In this document: positions 51,888 through 60,781 of the stretch, piece by piece
How positions within the stretch are numbered: the first letter of the stretch is position 1
Layout of the letters: every line of letters starts with the position of its first letter
Origin: Microbacterium rhizosphaerae
GTDB lineage: Bacteria; Actinomycetota; Actinomycetes; Actinomycetales; Microbacteriaceae
Direction: 5' to 3'
Length of the DNA stretch: 64,000 nt
NCBI RefSeq assembly: GCF_034120055.1
Contig: NZ_CP139368.1
Span: 3,844,001 to 3,908,000 of the forward strand
Translations under genes and position numbers: made by a program
Notes under the pieces: generated by a model
What the model was told of the DNA's origin: nothing
The model's database searches: none
What the model saw: the letters and a program-made list of their open reading frames with translations, nothing else

Positions 51888-52191
51888 GAAGCTGACCGTC
51901 CTGGGCTGGTCCGGATGCCCGTCGACCGGGATGGTGGACACGTGGGTGGCCGACGTGTGCGCGGGGGCCGGCATCCAGCCCCCCGCACTGGAGCTCGAGT
52001 ACGTCGAGACGGACGAGGATGCGGCGGCCCGCGGCTTCATCGGATCGCCGACGTTCCTCCGCGACGGCGTCGACCTGTTCCCCGAGCCCGGCGCACCGCC
52101 GGCGTTGACGTGCCGGCTCTATCGGCGCCGCGACGGGCGCCCGTCGCCCCTGCCGGATCCCGCGGACTTCGTCGAGGCCCTGCGACGCTGA
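51880..52191 (+). CDS. Small thioredoxin-fold protein
   Basis: 103 residues. VLGWSGCPSTGMVDTWV has a single Cys at the usual active-site turn, followed by a short alpha/beta fold and GFIGSPTFLRDGVDLFPE, where the cis-Pro region of thioredoxin folds is expected. Overlaps the previous gene by eight bases (ATGTCTGA). May work with its neighbour as a redox pair. Confidence 0.72.
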   Translation: MSEKLTVLGWSGCPSTGMVDTWVADVCAGAGIQPPALELEYVETDEDAAARGFIGSPTFLRDGVDLFPEPGAPPALTCRLYRRRDGRPSPLPDPADFVEALRR

Positions 52192-52207
52192 GTGCCCTGC
52201 TGCCGGA

Positions 52208-52222
52208 CGGGCGCGCCGCCCG
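52208..52222. terminator. Hairpin CGGGCG-n3-CGCCCG between convergent genes
   Basis: 6-bp stem with a 3-base loop between the thioredoxin-like gene and the convergent dehydrogenase gene; no T-run. Confidence 0.4.
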
Positions 52223-52273
52223 CAGGCGCCGGAGCATCGAGCGCCCGTGCGCGACGGCCGGGCGGAACGGAGC

Positions 52274-53266
52274 TCAGCGCGGCTGGAGACCAGCCGCCCG
52301 GTAGATGTCGTCGACGGTGCGCATGGTTCCGACCCCGCGGGCCGCATCGAGGATGCTCGGCGAGCCGTCGTCCAGCACCGCGACGAGGTGCTCCAGCTGA
52401 CGCACGTAGCTGTTCTCGCCCTCGACGGCCTTCTCGTCGATGAGGACGTCGTCGCCCGCGGTCACCCGCAGCGTCGCTCCCCACTGCGGCACGATGACAC
52501 TCGTCGCCTCGAGGTGGGCCGCCGACCCGGCGACCCGCATCCACATCGCACCCTGGTCATCCCCGATGAACGATGCCCGCAGCTGCACCGGCCCGCCGGA
52601 CGGCAGCCGCAGCACGGCATCGGTCTGCAGGTCGATCCGCGGGTCGTCCTCGAAGAGCACCGCCGTCGCCGACTCGACGACGGGCTCGCCCCAGGCGGCG
52701 CGCATCAGATCGACCGCGTAGCATCCGACGTCCATCACGGCCCCGCCGCCGAGGTCTCCGTCGAGCCGGATGTTGCCGGGCTTCACGACGAAGTGGGGGA
52801 TGCTGAAGTCGAAGTCGACCCGCTCGATGTCGCCCAGCGCACCCGAGGAGATGACTTCCAGCAGCCGCTGCGTGAACGAGTGCAGCCGGTAGTGGAAGCC
52901 GACGAACGCGCGCCGGCCGGTCGCCGCGGCCGCGTCGGCGATCGACGCAGCGGTCGTGCCGTTCACCGACAGCGGCTTCTCGCACAGGACGTGTTTTCCG
53001 GCCTGCAGCGCCCGCACGCCCCACTGGGCGTGCACGATGGGCGGCAGTGCGAGGTACACGAGGTCGATCTCGGGGTCGGACAGGATCGCCTCATAGTCGC
53101 CGTGCTGCGGCAGGTGCAGCCGCTCGGCGAACGCCCGCGCACGTTCCGGATCGCGCGCACCGATCGCGACGACCCGGGCGCCGTCGACCTCACGGGAGGG
53201 TTCGACCATCGCCCGCTCGGCGATGCCGCCGGCACCCAGGATGCCGATCCTCAGTTCGGATGCCAT
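52274..53266 (-). CDS. Gfo/Idh/MocA-family NAD(P)-dependent dehydrogenase
   Basis: 330 residues. GILGAGGIAERAM Rossmann motif, VLCEKPLSVNG (the EKP motif with catalytic Lys), and YAVDLMRAAWGEP-type C-terminal domain of the MocA fold. Last gene of the minus-strand C-glycoside operon. Probably oxidises or reduces the C3 of the sugar or keto sugar. Confidence 0.9.
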   Translation of the reverse strand: MASELRIGILGAGGIAERAMVEPSREVDGARVVAIGARDPERARAFAERLHLPQHGDYEAILSDPEIDLVYLALPPIVHAQWGVRALQAGKHVLCEKPLSVNGTTAASIADAAAATGRRAFVGFHYRLHSFTQRLLEVISSGALGDIERVDFDFSIPHFVVKPGNIRLDGDLGGGAVMDVGCYAVDLMRAAWGEPVVESATAVLFEDDPRIDLQTDAVLRLPSGGPVQLRASFIGDDQGAMWMRVAGSAAHLEATSVIVPQWGATLRVTAGDDVLIDEKAVEGENSYVRQLEHLVAVLDDGSPSILDAARGVGTMRTVDDIYRAAGLQPR

Positions 53267-53269
53267 TGG

Positions 53270-54160
53270 TCAGCCCTCGTGGTTGTAGTACGGCCAGGGC
53301 AGGAACCGGCGCTCGCCGCGACGGTCGGGACCCTCGAGCGACACCGAGCCCGTGGCGGCCCACTCGACACCGCGCGGGAACATGCGGATGAACTCGATCC
53401 GGCGGAACGTGTCGATGTCGTGCCCGATCGTGATCGTGAAGGAGCGGCCGGCGCCGTACTCGTTGATCCACGCGATCGGCTGGTCGGTGTTCATTCCCGG
53501 GAGCGCGGCGATGCCCTCCGGCGGGATCGCCACCGGGTAGTGCGACATCGGCCAGATCGGCGCCTTCTGGTACGACTCGAGGTCGTCGTAGGTCGTCAGC
53601 AGCACCTGCGCGCCGTCGGCGATCTCGACGCCGGTGAGGATGTCGTCTCCCGTCACGGTCCACCGAGCGCTGATGCCCTCGGTGATCGCGTGCCGAGGCT
53701 CGACGGTGTCCAGCCGCGCCTCGCCCCACGGGCGCGGACGCAGCCCGTCGGCGACCGTCATCCGCGAGCCGCGCATGACGTTGTACTCGTCGGGGTAGCC
53801 CCAGTCGTCCTCTTGAGCGGCGGATCCGTGGAACCACACGATGCCCTTGCCGTCGTCGTGGACGAAGGTCAGGAGCGCAGCATCCGTCTCGGCGCCGAAG
53901 CCCACCGCCTTCTCGTGATAACCGTCGCGCCCCTCGAACACCACGATCACGACGTCGTACTTGTCGATGATCGCGGCGCCGAGACCCCGCGGATCCTCGA
54001 CGACCCGTACGGTGAACCGGCCGGTGTCCTCGAGGAGCGCCGTGATCCACTCGTTGTGCTTGCGGAAGCTGCGGTGCTCGTTGTCGTGCTCGCGGGTCAT
54101 GTGTCCCGACAGGATGAGGACGCGCAGACCGTCCGATTCGTGCTCTGCCATGTCGTTCAT
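53270..54160 (-). CDS. ThuA-like domain protein
   Basis: 296 residues. ThuA (amidotransferase-like) fold: VLILSGHMTREHDNEHRSF at the start, DVVIVVFEGRDGYHE, a GKGIVWFHGSA elbow and the late GRSFTITIGHDIDTF. ThuA proteins act on trehalose/trehalulose or 3-keto sugars. ATG shared with the stop of the upstream barrel gene (ATGA); ATG 54151 is an alternative start. Confidence 0.82.
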   Translation of the reverse strand: MNDMAEHESDGLRVLILSGHMTREHDNEHRSFRKHNEWITALLEDTGRFTVRVVEDPRGLGAAIIDKYDVVIVVFEGRDGYHEKAVGFGAETDAALLTFVHDDGKGIVWFHGSAAQEDDWGYPDEYNVMRGSRMTVADGLRPRPWGEARLDTVEPRHAITEGISARWTVTGDDILTGVEIADGAQVLLTTYDDLESYQKAPIWPMSHYPVAIPPEGIAALPGMNTDQPIAWINEYGAGRSFTITIGHDIDTFRRIEFIRMFPRGVEWAATGSVSLEGPDRRGERRFLPWPYYNHEG

Positions 54161-55146
54161 ACCCGGGCGACGCGCCTCTCGACGATCGGCTCCAGCACCT
54201 TCTGCACGTACCAGCCGCTGACCATGGCGCTCTCGGCAGGCCGCGGGCTCTGGTCCGACTCGACCACGATCCAGCCCGAGTACGAGGAGTCGGCGACGGC
54301 CTGCGCGAAGGCCTCGAAGTCGATCAGTCCGCCTTCATCGGTCGGCTCGAAGAACCAGCGCTCGATCCGCCGGGAGCCGCCTTCGGTGCGCACGAACTGC
54401 TCGGCGTGGGGCGTCAGCGCTTCCGCGTCGTCGACGACGTCGTGCGCGTTCTTGAGCTGGATGTGCCACACGCGGTCGGCATGGCGACGGAAGAACTCCA
54501 CCGGCTCGATGCCGGCGACGGCGAGCTCCGCCGTGTCGAGCGCGAGGCCGACGTGGTCGGGATCGGTGGCGGCGAGGAGCCGGTCGAGGCCGTCCTCGAG
54601 GCGCAGCGCCGACAGGAAGTCGACGTGCAGCGCCAGTCGCACGTCGTGCTCGGCGATACGGCGGCCCACCTCGTCCCAGAGCACGGCGAGCGTGCCGATC
54701 TGCTCATCGCTGAGGGCGCCCGTCTGCCATGCGGAGCCGGCGGGGCGCACGACGAGGACATCGCCGCCGAGGCGATGCACCGCATCGGCGAACCACACCG
54801 CGGTGGCGGCGATCTGCTCGCGTGCATCCGGATCCAGCGGATCGGGACCGCGACCCATCTCCACATCGAATCCGACGGACGGGTCGTAGACGTAGCTGCT
54901 CACGGCGTCGAGCGCGCACTCGGCGAGGAACGAGCGCAGATCCTCGAGCGATCCGTAGAGGTGCGCGATCTCATCGGGGCTGCCGAACGGCTCCCAGGGA
55001 CCGAAGCTCACCGCCGTCAGCTCGACCCCGCTGAACCCGCTGATCGAGATGGTCTTGAACGCGCGCTCATGGTCGCGCCGGCGAACGAACGCATCGATGT
55101 TGGTGTCCCACTGGTTGAGGGCGTAGCCCCACCGGATGCCGCTCAC
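54157..55146 (-). CDS. Xylose isomerase-like TIM-barrel protein (divergent metal site)
   Basis: 329 residues. Barrel strands carry LALHVDFLSA, VGLALDTAEL, RVWHIQLKNAH and SGWIVVESDQSP. The first metal position holds His in place of the usual Glu, as in the next gene upstream, so metal use or chemistry may differ from classical isomerases. GTG start overlaps the upstream stop (GTGA). Confidence 0.85.
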   Translation of the reverse strand: MSGIRWGYALNQWDTNIDAFVRRRDHERAFKTISISGFSGVELTAVSFGPWEPFGSPDEIAHLYGSLEDLRSFLAECALDAVSSYVYDPSVGFDVEMGRGPDPLDPDAREQIAATAVWFADAVHRLGGDVLVVRPAGSAWQTGALSDEQIGTLAVLWDEVGRRIAEHDVRLALHVDFLSALRLEDGLDRLLAATDPDHVGLALDTAELAVAGIEPVEFFRRHADRVWHIQLKNAHDVVDDAEALTPHAEQFVRTEGGSRRIERWFFEPTDEGGLIDFEAFAQAVADSSYSGWIVVESDQSPRPAESAMVSGWYVQKVLEPIVERRVARV

Positions 55147-56120
55147 TTCGCACCCTCCCCGTAGATGCCGTCCAGCACGTTCTTGGCGTACCACCGCGCG
55201 ATCGCCGTGCTCTCGGAGTAGTCGCCGCCGAGCTTGTCGGCCTTGTCGTGCTCGACGCTGATCCAGCCGGAGTACCCGTGATCGCGCACCGAGCGCATCA
55301 TCGACTCGAAGTCGACGAGACCCTCGGCGGTGCCCATCTCGTAGAACCACTTCTCGGTCGTGACCGCCGAGAGCTCGGCATCCGGCCAGAGTCGGTAGTC
55401 CTCGTTCACGTCCTTCGTGCGCGTGTCCTTGAAGTGGAACCCCGTCACCCGATCGTGATGGGCCTCGTAGACGTCCACCGGGTCGACATCCGCGATGCAG
55501 TGCTGGGCGGTGTCCACGAAGAACTTCACGTAGTCCGGATCGGCGTAGTCGTAGAACGTGTCGATCTGGGCACGCGTGCGGATGCCGCCGTAGAACTCGT
55601 GGTGGCACGTGAGGTTGACCCCGTACTCCTGCGTGATCCGTCCGACCTCGCCCCACACGTCCGCCGCGTGCTTGAGTCCGTCGTCGCTGACGCCCACCTC
55701 GTCGAAGTACCTCGAGCCCGGCATGACGATGATGTTGTCCAGCTGGATGCCCGACCACCGGTCCATCGTCACCTTGAAGTCCTCGAGGATCGTCGGATGG
55801 GTCGCGGGGACCTCCGGGGCGTACCGCTCGGGCGTGTAGTAGACGCCGTGGAACGTGTTCACGATGCGCTCCAGCCCCTGCTCCTGCACGAACTCCTGGT
55901 AGTTCGCAACGGACCCGTACTGCTCGAGGATCTGCCAGAACCGGAAGTCGAACGTGTCGATCGCGTCGAATCCGACGGCTGCGACCTGACGCAGGAACCG
56001 GGTCATCGCCAGCCGCGACTGCCATTGATCGATCGGGCCGGCCGGACCCTGGCTGCGCCAGTGGTCCATGTAGCTCCACTTGATCTTCGGGGGCTCGGTG
56101 GTCGGCATCGTCATCGTCAT
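55143..56120 (-). CDS. Xylose isomerase-like TIM-barrel protein (divergent metal site)
   Basis: 325 residues. Barrel motifs VNLTCHHEFYGG, VKFFVDTAQHC, VTGFHFKDTRTKD and SGWISVEHDKAD. The N-terminal IKWSYMDHWRSQGPAGPIDQ is unlike the other barrels of the locus. As with its neighbour, the canonical first Glu is replaced by His. Function unknown; isomerase, epimerase or lyase on a keto sugar is inferred from context. Confidence 0.85.
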   Translation of the reverse strand: MTMTMPTTEPPKIKWSYMDHWRSQGPAGPIDQWQSRLAMTRFLRQVAAVGFDAIDTFDFRFWQILEQYGSVANYQEFVQEQGLERIVNTFHGVYYTPERYAPEVPATHPTILEDFKVTMDRWSGIQLDNIIVMPGSRYFDEVGVSDDGLKHAADVWGEVGRITQEYGVNLTCHHEFYGGIRTRAQIDTFYDYADPDYVKFFVDTAQHCIADVDPVDVYEAHHDRVTGFHFKDTRTKDVNEDYRLWPDAELSAVTTEKWFYEMGTAEGLVDFESMMRSVRDHGYSGWISVEHDKADKLGGDYSESTAIARWYAKNVLDGIYGEGAK

Positions 56121-56173
56121 GTCTGCTTTCGTGTGGAGTGGAGAGGAGCCGACCCTCCGGCTGGAAGACCGGC

Positions 56174-57175
56174 CTACTTCGTCGAGAAGGCGGCGTCGAA
56201 GGCGGCGGCGGGCGGGGTGATGGCGTTCAGCTCGCGGACGAACGCGATGGCCTCCGGTGCGCCCTGCAGGCGGTCCATGCCGGCGTCCTCCCACTCGACC
56301 GAGGTCGGGCCGGTGTAGCCGATGAAGTTCAGCGCCCGGAAGATCGGCTCCCACGGCACCTCGCCGTGCGCGGTCGACACGAACGTCCAGCCGCGGCGCG
56401 GGTTGTTCCAGGGCAGGTGCGAGCCGAGCACCCCGTTGCGGCCGTCGAGGTTCGTGACGGACTCCTTCACGTGCACGTGGAAGATGTGGTCGGCGAAGTC
56501 GAGGATGAACGCCACCGGGTCCAGCTGCTGCCACATGAAATGCGACGGGTCGAAGTTGATGCCGAAGCTCTCCCGGTGGCCGATCGCCTCCAGTGTCGCC
56601 TTCGCGGTCCAGTAGTCGTAGGCGATCTCGGACGGGTGCACCTCGAGCGCGAACCGCACGCCGACCTCTTCGAACACGTCGAGGATCGGGTGGAACCGGT
56701 CGGCGAAGTCCTGGTAGCCGGCGGCGATCCACTCGTCGGATGCCGGCGGGAACATCGCCACCGCCTTCCAGATCGACGAGCCCGTGAACCCGGTCACCGT
56801 CTTCACGCCGAGCTTCGCGGCGAACCGGGCCGTCATCTTCAGCTCCTCGGCAGCCCGCTGCCGCACTCCCTCCGGGTCGCCGTCGCCCCACACCCGATCG
56901 TTCAGGATGTCACGGTGCCGCTCGTCGATCGGGTCGTCGCAGACGGCTTGACCCGCGAGGTGGTTCGAGATCGTCCACACCTTCAGGCCGTTGCGCTCGA
57001 GGATGTCCTTGCGGGACTGCACGTACTCCTCGTCATCCCACCGCCCCACATCGATGTGGTCGCCCCAGCAGGCGATCTCCAGGCCGTCGTAGCCCCACTC
57101 GCCGGCGAGGCGAGCCACCTCCTCGAACGGCAGATCGGCCCACTGTCCGGTGAACAGCGTGATCGGACGCGTCAT
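56174..57175 (-). CDS. Sugar phosphate isomerase/epimerase-like TIM-barrel protein
   Basis: 333 residues with all four expected metal ligands: Glu in [11 protein letters not shown], Asp in [12 protein letters not shown], His in [10 protein letters not shown] and Glu in TSVEWEDAG. Typical of IolE/DTE-type epimerases. [20 protein letters not shown] opens the barrel. Preceded by a repeat-containing 111-base gap. Confidence 0.9.
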   Translation of the reverse strand: MTRPITLFTGQWADLPFEEVARLAGEWGYDGLEIACWGDHIDVGRWDDEEYVQSRKDILERNGLKVWTISNHLAGQAVCDDPIDERHRDILNDRVWGDGDPEGVRQRAAEELKMTARFAAKLGVKTVTGFTGSSIWKAVAMFPPASDEWIAAGYQDFADRFHPILDVFEEVGVRFALEVHPSEIAYDYWTAKATLEAIGHRESFGINFDPSHFMWQQLDPVAFILDFADHIFHVHVKESVTNLDGRNGVLGSHLPWNNPRRGWTFVSTAHGEVPWEPIFRALNFIGYTGPTSVEWEDAGMDRLQGAPEAIAFVRELNAITPPAAAFDAAFSTK

Positions 57176-57187
57176 TGCTTCTCCTTT

Positions 57188-57300
57188 GTCATTCTTCGGT
57201 CGTTGAGCGGGCGCAGCGAGTCGAAACGTGGTGATCGATCGACGTCGGCGGCATGCCGCGTTTCGTCTCGTCGCTGCGCTCCTCGCTCAACGACCGACCT
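57188..57300. repeat. Inverted pair of the CGTTGAGCG/GTCTCG repeat family
   Basis: Between two operon genes: TCGTTGAGCGGGCGCAGCGA near 57203 and its inverted partner TCGCTCAACGACCG near 57285, with TTTCGTCTC between. The pair can form a long hairpin in the operon mRNA. Same family as 26742-26965 and 62370-62730. Confidence 0.8.
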
Positions 57301-58492
57301 CCAGGACATCCGCACCGACGCGCACCCACGAGGAATCCTTCGCCGCGCTCGCCTCGACCGCGGACAGGACACGCTGCACGCTCAGCCCTTCGTCGAACGA
57401 GGGATGCGGGTCGGTGCCGTCGTGGATCGCGGCCACGAGGTCCACGACCTGGTGCGTGAACCCGTGTTCGTAGCCGAGCATGTGCCCGGGGGGCCACCAG
57501 GCGGCGACATACGGATGCTGCGCCTCGGTGACCAGGATCTTCGTGAACCCCTGCCGGTCCGCCGGTGCCGTGCGATCGTAGAACCGGAGGCTGTTCAGGT
57601 CCTCCAGGTCGAACGCGAGCGCCCCCTTGTCGCCGGAGACCTCGATCGTGAGCGCATTCTTGCGGCCCGTCGCGAACCGGGTCGCTTCGAACGAAACGAG
57701 TGCGCCGCCCGACAGGCGCCCGGTGAACAGGGCGGCATCGTCGACCGTGACATCGCCGTAGCCCTCGGCCGCCGTGCCCGTGAGACCCGAGCCCGAACCG
57801 AGGAGAGGGCGCTGCTTCACGATGGTCTCGAGAGTCCCGGAGACGGCATCCACCGTCTCACCGGTGACGAACTGGGTCATGTCGATGATGTGCGCGCCGA
57901 TGTCGCCCAGGGCGCCGGAGCCCGCGTGCTCCTTCTGCAGGCGCCACGCGAGCGGCATCTCGGGGTCGACCAGCCAGTCCTGCCGGTACGCGGCCCGCAC
58001 CTGCTGAACCCGCCCGACGACGCCCTCCGCGATGAGATCGCGCAGGAACGTGACGGCGGGCACCCGGCGGTAGGTGAACCCGACCATCGCCTTCGCGCCG
58101 CCGCGCGCGGCCCGTTCGGCCGCGGCGGCCATCGCCTCGGCCTCCTCGACCGAGTTCGCCAGCGGCTTCTCGCACAGCACGTGCTTGCCGGCATCCAGCG
58201 CGGCGATCGCGATCTCGGCGTGCGAGTCGCCCGGCGTGACGATGTCGACGATGTCGATGTCGTCCCGCGCGATCACCTCGCGCCAGTCGGTGGCCGACTC
58301 GGCCCAGCCCCAGTGCGCGGCGGCCTGTGCGACCGCGTCCGCGTTGCGACCGACGAGCACGGCCATCTCGACGTCCTCCGGGAGGTCGAACACGTGCGGC
58401 GCCTGCCGCCAGCCCACCGAGTGCGCCGCGCCCATGAAGCCGTAGCCGATCATCGCCACCCGCAGTGGTCCCCGAGCCTGTCGAGGGGTCAT
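57287..58492 (-). CDS. Gfo/Idh/MocA-family dehydrogenase, levoglucosan dehydrogenase-like
   Basis: 401 residues. VAMIGYGFMGAAHSVGW Rossmann motif, VLCEKPLANSVEEAE, and a C-terminal fold with GSGALGDIGAHIIDMTQFV, close in style to the levoglucosan dehydrogenase of Arthrobacter relatives, which oxidises C3 of anhydroglucose. The first residues MTPRQARGP are encoded by a copy of the GGTCCCCGAGC repeat (58467-58488), so the start codon abuts the repeat. ATGA overlap with the beta-subunit gene. Confidence 0.88.
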   Translation of the reverse strand: MTPRQARGPLRVAMIGYGFMGAAHSVGWRQAPHVFDLPEDVEMAVLVGRNADAVAQAAAHWGWAESATDWREVIARDDIDIVDIVTPGDSHAEIAIAALDAGKHVLCEKPLANSVEEAEAMAAAAERAARGGAKAMVGFTYRRVPAVTFLRDLIAEGVVGRVQQVRAAYRQDWLVDPEMPLAWRLQKEHAGSGALGDIGAHIIDMTQFVTGETVDAVSGTLETIVKQRPLLGSGSGLTGTAAEGYGDVTVDDAALFTGRLSGGALVSFEATRFATGRKNALTIEVSGDKGALAFDLEDLNSLRFYDRTAPADRQGFTKILVTEAQHPYVAAWWPPGHMLGYEHGFTHQVVDLVAAIHDGTDPHPSFDEGLSVQRVLSAVEASAAKDSSWVRVGADVLEVGR

Positions 58493-58905
58493 GACAGCAC
58501 GACCTCTCGCTCGACCGGGACGCGGTTGGTCACGTAGCGGCCGGGACCGCCGTCCTGTCCGGGCATGATCTGCATGTAGAGCAGACGCATCGTGAGCACC
58601 ACCTCGATGGTGAGCCTCTCACCGGCGGCGGGCACCTCATCGAGCTGGATGACGACCTCGGGGCGATCGGCGACGAACCAGAGGGTCTCCCACTGCGCGG
58701 GGAGCTCCTCGATCCGGTACGACCGTCCGTTCAGCTCGAACCGCAGGCGGTCACGCGGGATCGCCGTGCCGTTGACGGTGGCGTCGACGCCGTCGACCGC
58801 GGAGAGCCAGAGGCTGCGGTACCAGGGCAGCTGCACCGACACCGCGATGCCGTCGGGACGCCGGGTGACGTCCTTCTCGGAGAACAGGGAGTTGTGGGTG
58901 GCCAT
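58489..58905 (-). CDS. C-glycoside deglycosidase beta-subunit-like protein (DUF6379)
   Basis: 138 residues, all-beta. IAVSVQLPWYRSLWLSAVDG, ETLWFVADRPEVVIQ and LTIEVVLTMRLLYMQIMP follow the same layout as the free subunit at 61917 and the N-terminal domain of the fusion at 49786. In known enzymes this CarC-type chain packs against the TIM-barrel alpha subunit and completes the active site. Which barrel is its partner is not certain. Confidence 0.82.
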   Translation of the reverse strand: MATHNSLFSEKDVTRRPDGIAVSVQLPWYRSLWLSAVDGVDATVNGTAIPRDRLRFELNGRSYRIEELPAQWETLWFVADRPEVVIQLDEVPAAGERLTIEVVLTMRLLYMQIMPGQDGGPGRYVTNRVPVEREVVLS

Positions 58906-58914
58906 GGCGCTTCC

Positions 58915-59745
58915 TTACGCGAAGGTATCGGTGAACGTGTCGTGCGGAACCGGCGGGACGGGCTCGAGCTTCTGCACCGTCCGCGGGCTGTAGGGATGGT
59001 TCGTGCTCGGGACGGGCTCGTCGGCGGGCGGCATGAACACCGGCTTGCCGTCATCCCCGAAGTACATGAGGTCGAGGTCGAACGCGCCCTGGTTCTTCAA
59101 GCCGAAGCTGACCCAGTTCTCCTCGAACGGCGCGCGGGCGAGCTCGTAGCAGCGGAACTTCCAGAACTTCCACTCGCCGTCCTGCTTCAGGAAGTCGATC
59201 GCGTACTTGCACCACACCCAGTGCGCCCAGACCTTCTTGCCGAGCACCTCCTCCGGCGAGTACATGTCGGGGAACGCCTCGGCGACCGCAGGGTCGGTCA
59301 GACCCGACTCGGTGCCGGCCATCAGCCACACACCCTTCGCAGTCCGGCCGTCGGCGGCGACCTCGATCACGGGCGTGGTCGTGGCGTGCAGGATGAGCTT
59401 GCCCTCGGGCGCCGGCCGATCCCGGTGGTATCGCGTCACGCTCTCCCACGTCGTGTACTGACCGGCGTTGGTGTAGCGCGCGCGGATGCCTTCCGTGCCC
59501 TCCTTCACCCACAGCGGGATGATCTGCTCGTCCTGGAACGCGTTGTGCAGGTACATGTAGCGGTTGAAGAGGTTCTCGACCCGCCCGCGGTCCTCGGCGC
59601 GCTGCGCGAGGCGCCGAGCATCGGCCACCTCCTGCCGGAGCCGCGCGAGCTCGGCCTGCAGATCTTCGACGGTCGCTGAGCCGGTCGAAGCGTCGCTCTT
59701 CGACGCCTCGACGGGCTCGGGCACCAGTGCACGCAGATCAGACAT
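58915..59745 (-). CDS. NTF2/SnoaL-like fold protein
   Basis: 276 residues. After an N-terminal coiled-coil-like stretch (VEDLQAELARLRQEVADARR), the SnoaL-like domain shows NLFNRYMYLHNAFQDEQIIP, HATTTPVIEV and WKFWKFRCYE. Residues ~7-25 (LVPEPVEASKSDASTGSATV) are encoded by an inverted pair of the GGTC..GAGCC..TCGA repeat at 59671-59725. Shares eight bases with the upstream barrel gene (ATGTCTGA). Catalytic or structural role unknown. Confidence 0.83.
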   Translation of the reverse strand: MSDLRALVPEPVEASKSDASTGSATVEDLQAELARLRQEVADARRLAQRAEDRGRVENLFNRYMYLHNAFQDEQIIPLWVKEGTEGIRARYTNAGQYTTWESVTRYHRDRPAPEGKLILHATTTPVIEVAADGRTAKGVWLMAGTESGLTDPAVAEAFPDMYSPEEVLGKKVWAHWVWCKYAIDFLKQDGEWKFWKFRCYELARAPFEENWVSFGLKNQGAFDLDLMYFGDDGKPVFMPPADEPVPSTNHPYSPRTVQKLEPVPPVPHDTFTDTFA

Positions 59746-60781
59746 CCGCGGTCTCCTTCTGGGCGACCGCATCCTCGATCGCACCGCGCATGAGCGCGTG
59801 CTGCTTCTTCACGAGGTCGATGGGGTCTGCTTCGCCGAGGTCCTGGAACGCGTGCCCCTCCCACTCGCTGGAGAGGAACCCCTGGTAGCCGCCCTCGACG
59901 AACTGGCGGACGATGCGCGGGATGTCCATCGCCGGCTCCTCGCCGTCCGCGCCGATGTCGTAGAACTTCGCGTGCACATGGAAGATCTGCGGCATGATGT
60001 CCAGCCACTCCTCCGGCGGCACCAGCCCGTGCATGTTGAACGCCAGCCGGGTGAACGGGCCGAACGTGAGCGGGTCGACGCCCTCGCCGCTCAGGTAGTC
60101 CTCGAAGGTCTGATTGCGCACGTGCATGGGGGTGGGCTCGTGCCAGATCTCGTCCATGACCGCGAAGTGCTTCGGGTCCATGCCCATCTTCTCCAGCTGC
60201 GCGAGCAGCGTCGGCGACAGGCTGTGCATGGTCGACGAGAAGTCCGCGGTGAAGCCCAGGCGGTCGCTGCCGAGCTCGTCGTACAGCTCGCGGATGCCGA
60301 GCACTTTCGGGTCGTTCGGACCCTGCGGCGCGTGGATCTCGTAGCCCAGACGCTGGTCGTACTCCTCCGCGAGCGGCAGCAGGCTGCGCAGCAGCTCGCG
60401 GCCGGCCGACCGGATGACGACCCGCGTGAAGCCGAGCGTGTGCGCGGTCTTCAGCTGGCGGGCGAGGAAGTCGTGCTCCTCGTCTGGGGTCATGTCGCGG
60501 TCCTTGCGACGCCCCATGTCGAGGTTCGTGCCCACCGCGCTCGGCTCGAGACCGTACTTCTCCAGCGAGTCGAACCACAGCTTCACGAACGCACTGTCGA
60601 CGTCCGGGTACGTGCGCAGCAGCTGCGCGATGTTGAACTCCACACCCGGGCCGATGCCGTTCTCGGCGACGGCGGCGATCAGCGTCTCGGGCGTGTACAG
60701 CCCCGCCGCGAACTCGCTCGTCATCGAGTAGAGGGTCGTGCCGAGCCGGATGCCGGTTCCGGCGATGCCGTCCGCGGTCAT
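59738..60781 (-). CDS. C-glycoside deglycosidase alpha-subunit-like TIM-barrel protein
   Basis: 347 residues. TTLYSMTSEFAAGLYTPETL begins the barrel as in its paralogue at 60778. Metal ligands Glu (GYEIHAPQG), Asp (GFTADFSS), His (IFHVHAKFYD) and Glu (SSEWEGHAF) are all present; the His two residues after the first Glu is placed like the proposed catalytic His of CarB-type enzymes. ATGA overlap with the upstream gene. Confidence 0.82.
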   Translation of the reverse strand: MTADGIAGTGIRLGTTLYSMTSEFAAGLYTPETLIAAVAENGIGPGVEFNIAQLLRTYPDVDSAFVKLWFDSLEKYGLEPSAVGTNLDMGRRKDRDMTPDEEHDFLARQLKTAHTLGFTRVVIRSAGRELLRSLLPLAEEYDQRLGYEIHAPQGPNDPKVLGIRELYDELGSDRLGFTADFSSTMHSLSPTLLAQLEKMGMDPKHFAVMDEIWHEPTPMHVRNQTFEDYLSGEGVDPLTFGPFTRLAFNMHGLVPPEEWLDIMPQIFHVHAKFYDIGADGEEPAMDIPRIVRQFVEGGYQGFLSSEWEGHAFQDLGEADPIDLVKKQHALMRGAIEDAVAQKETADV

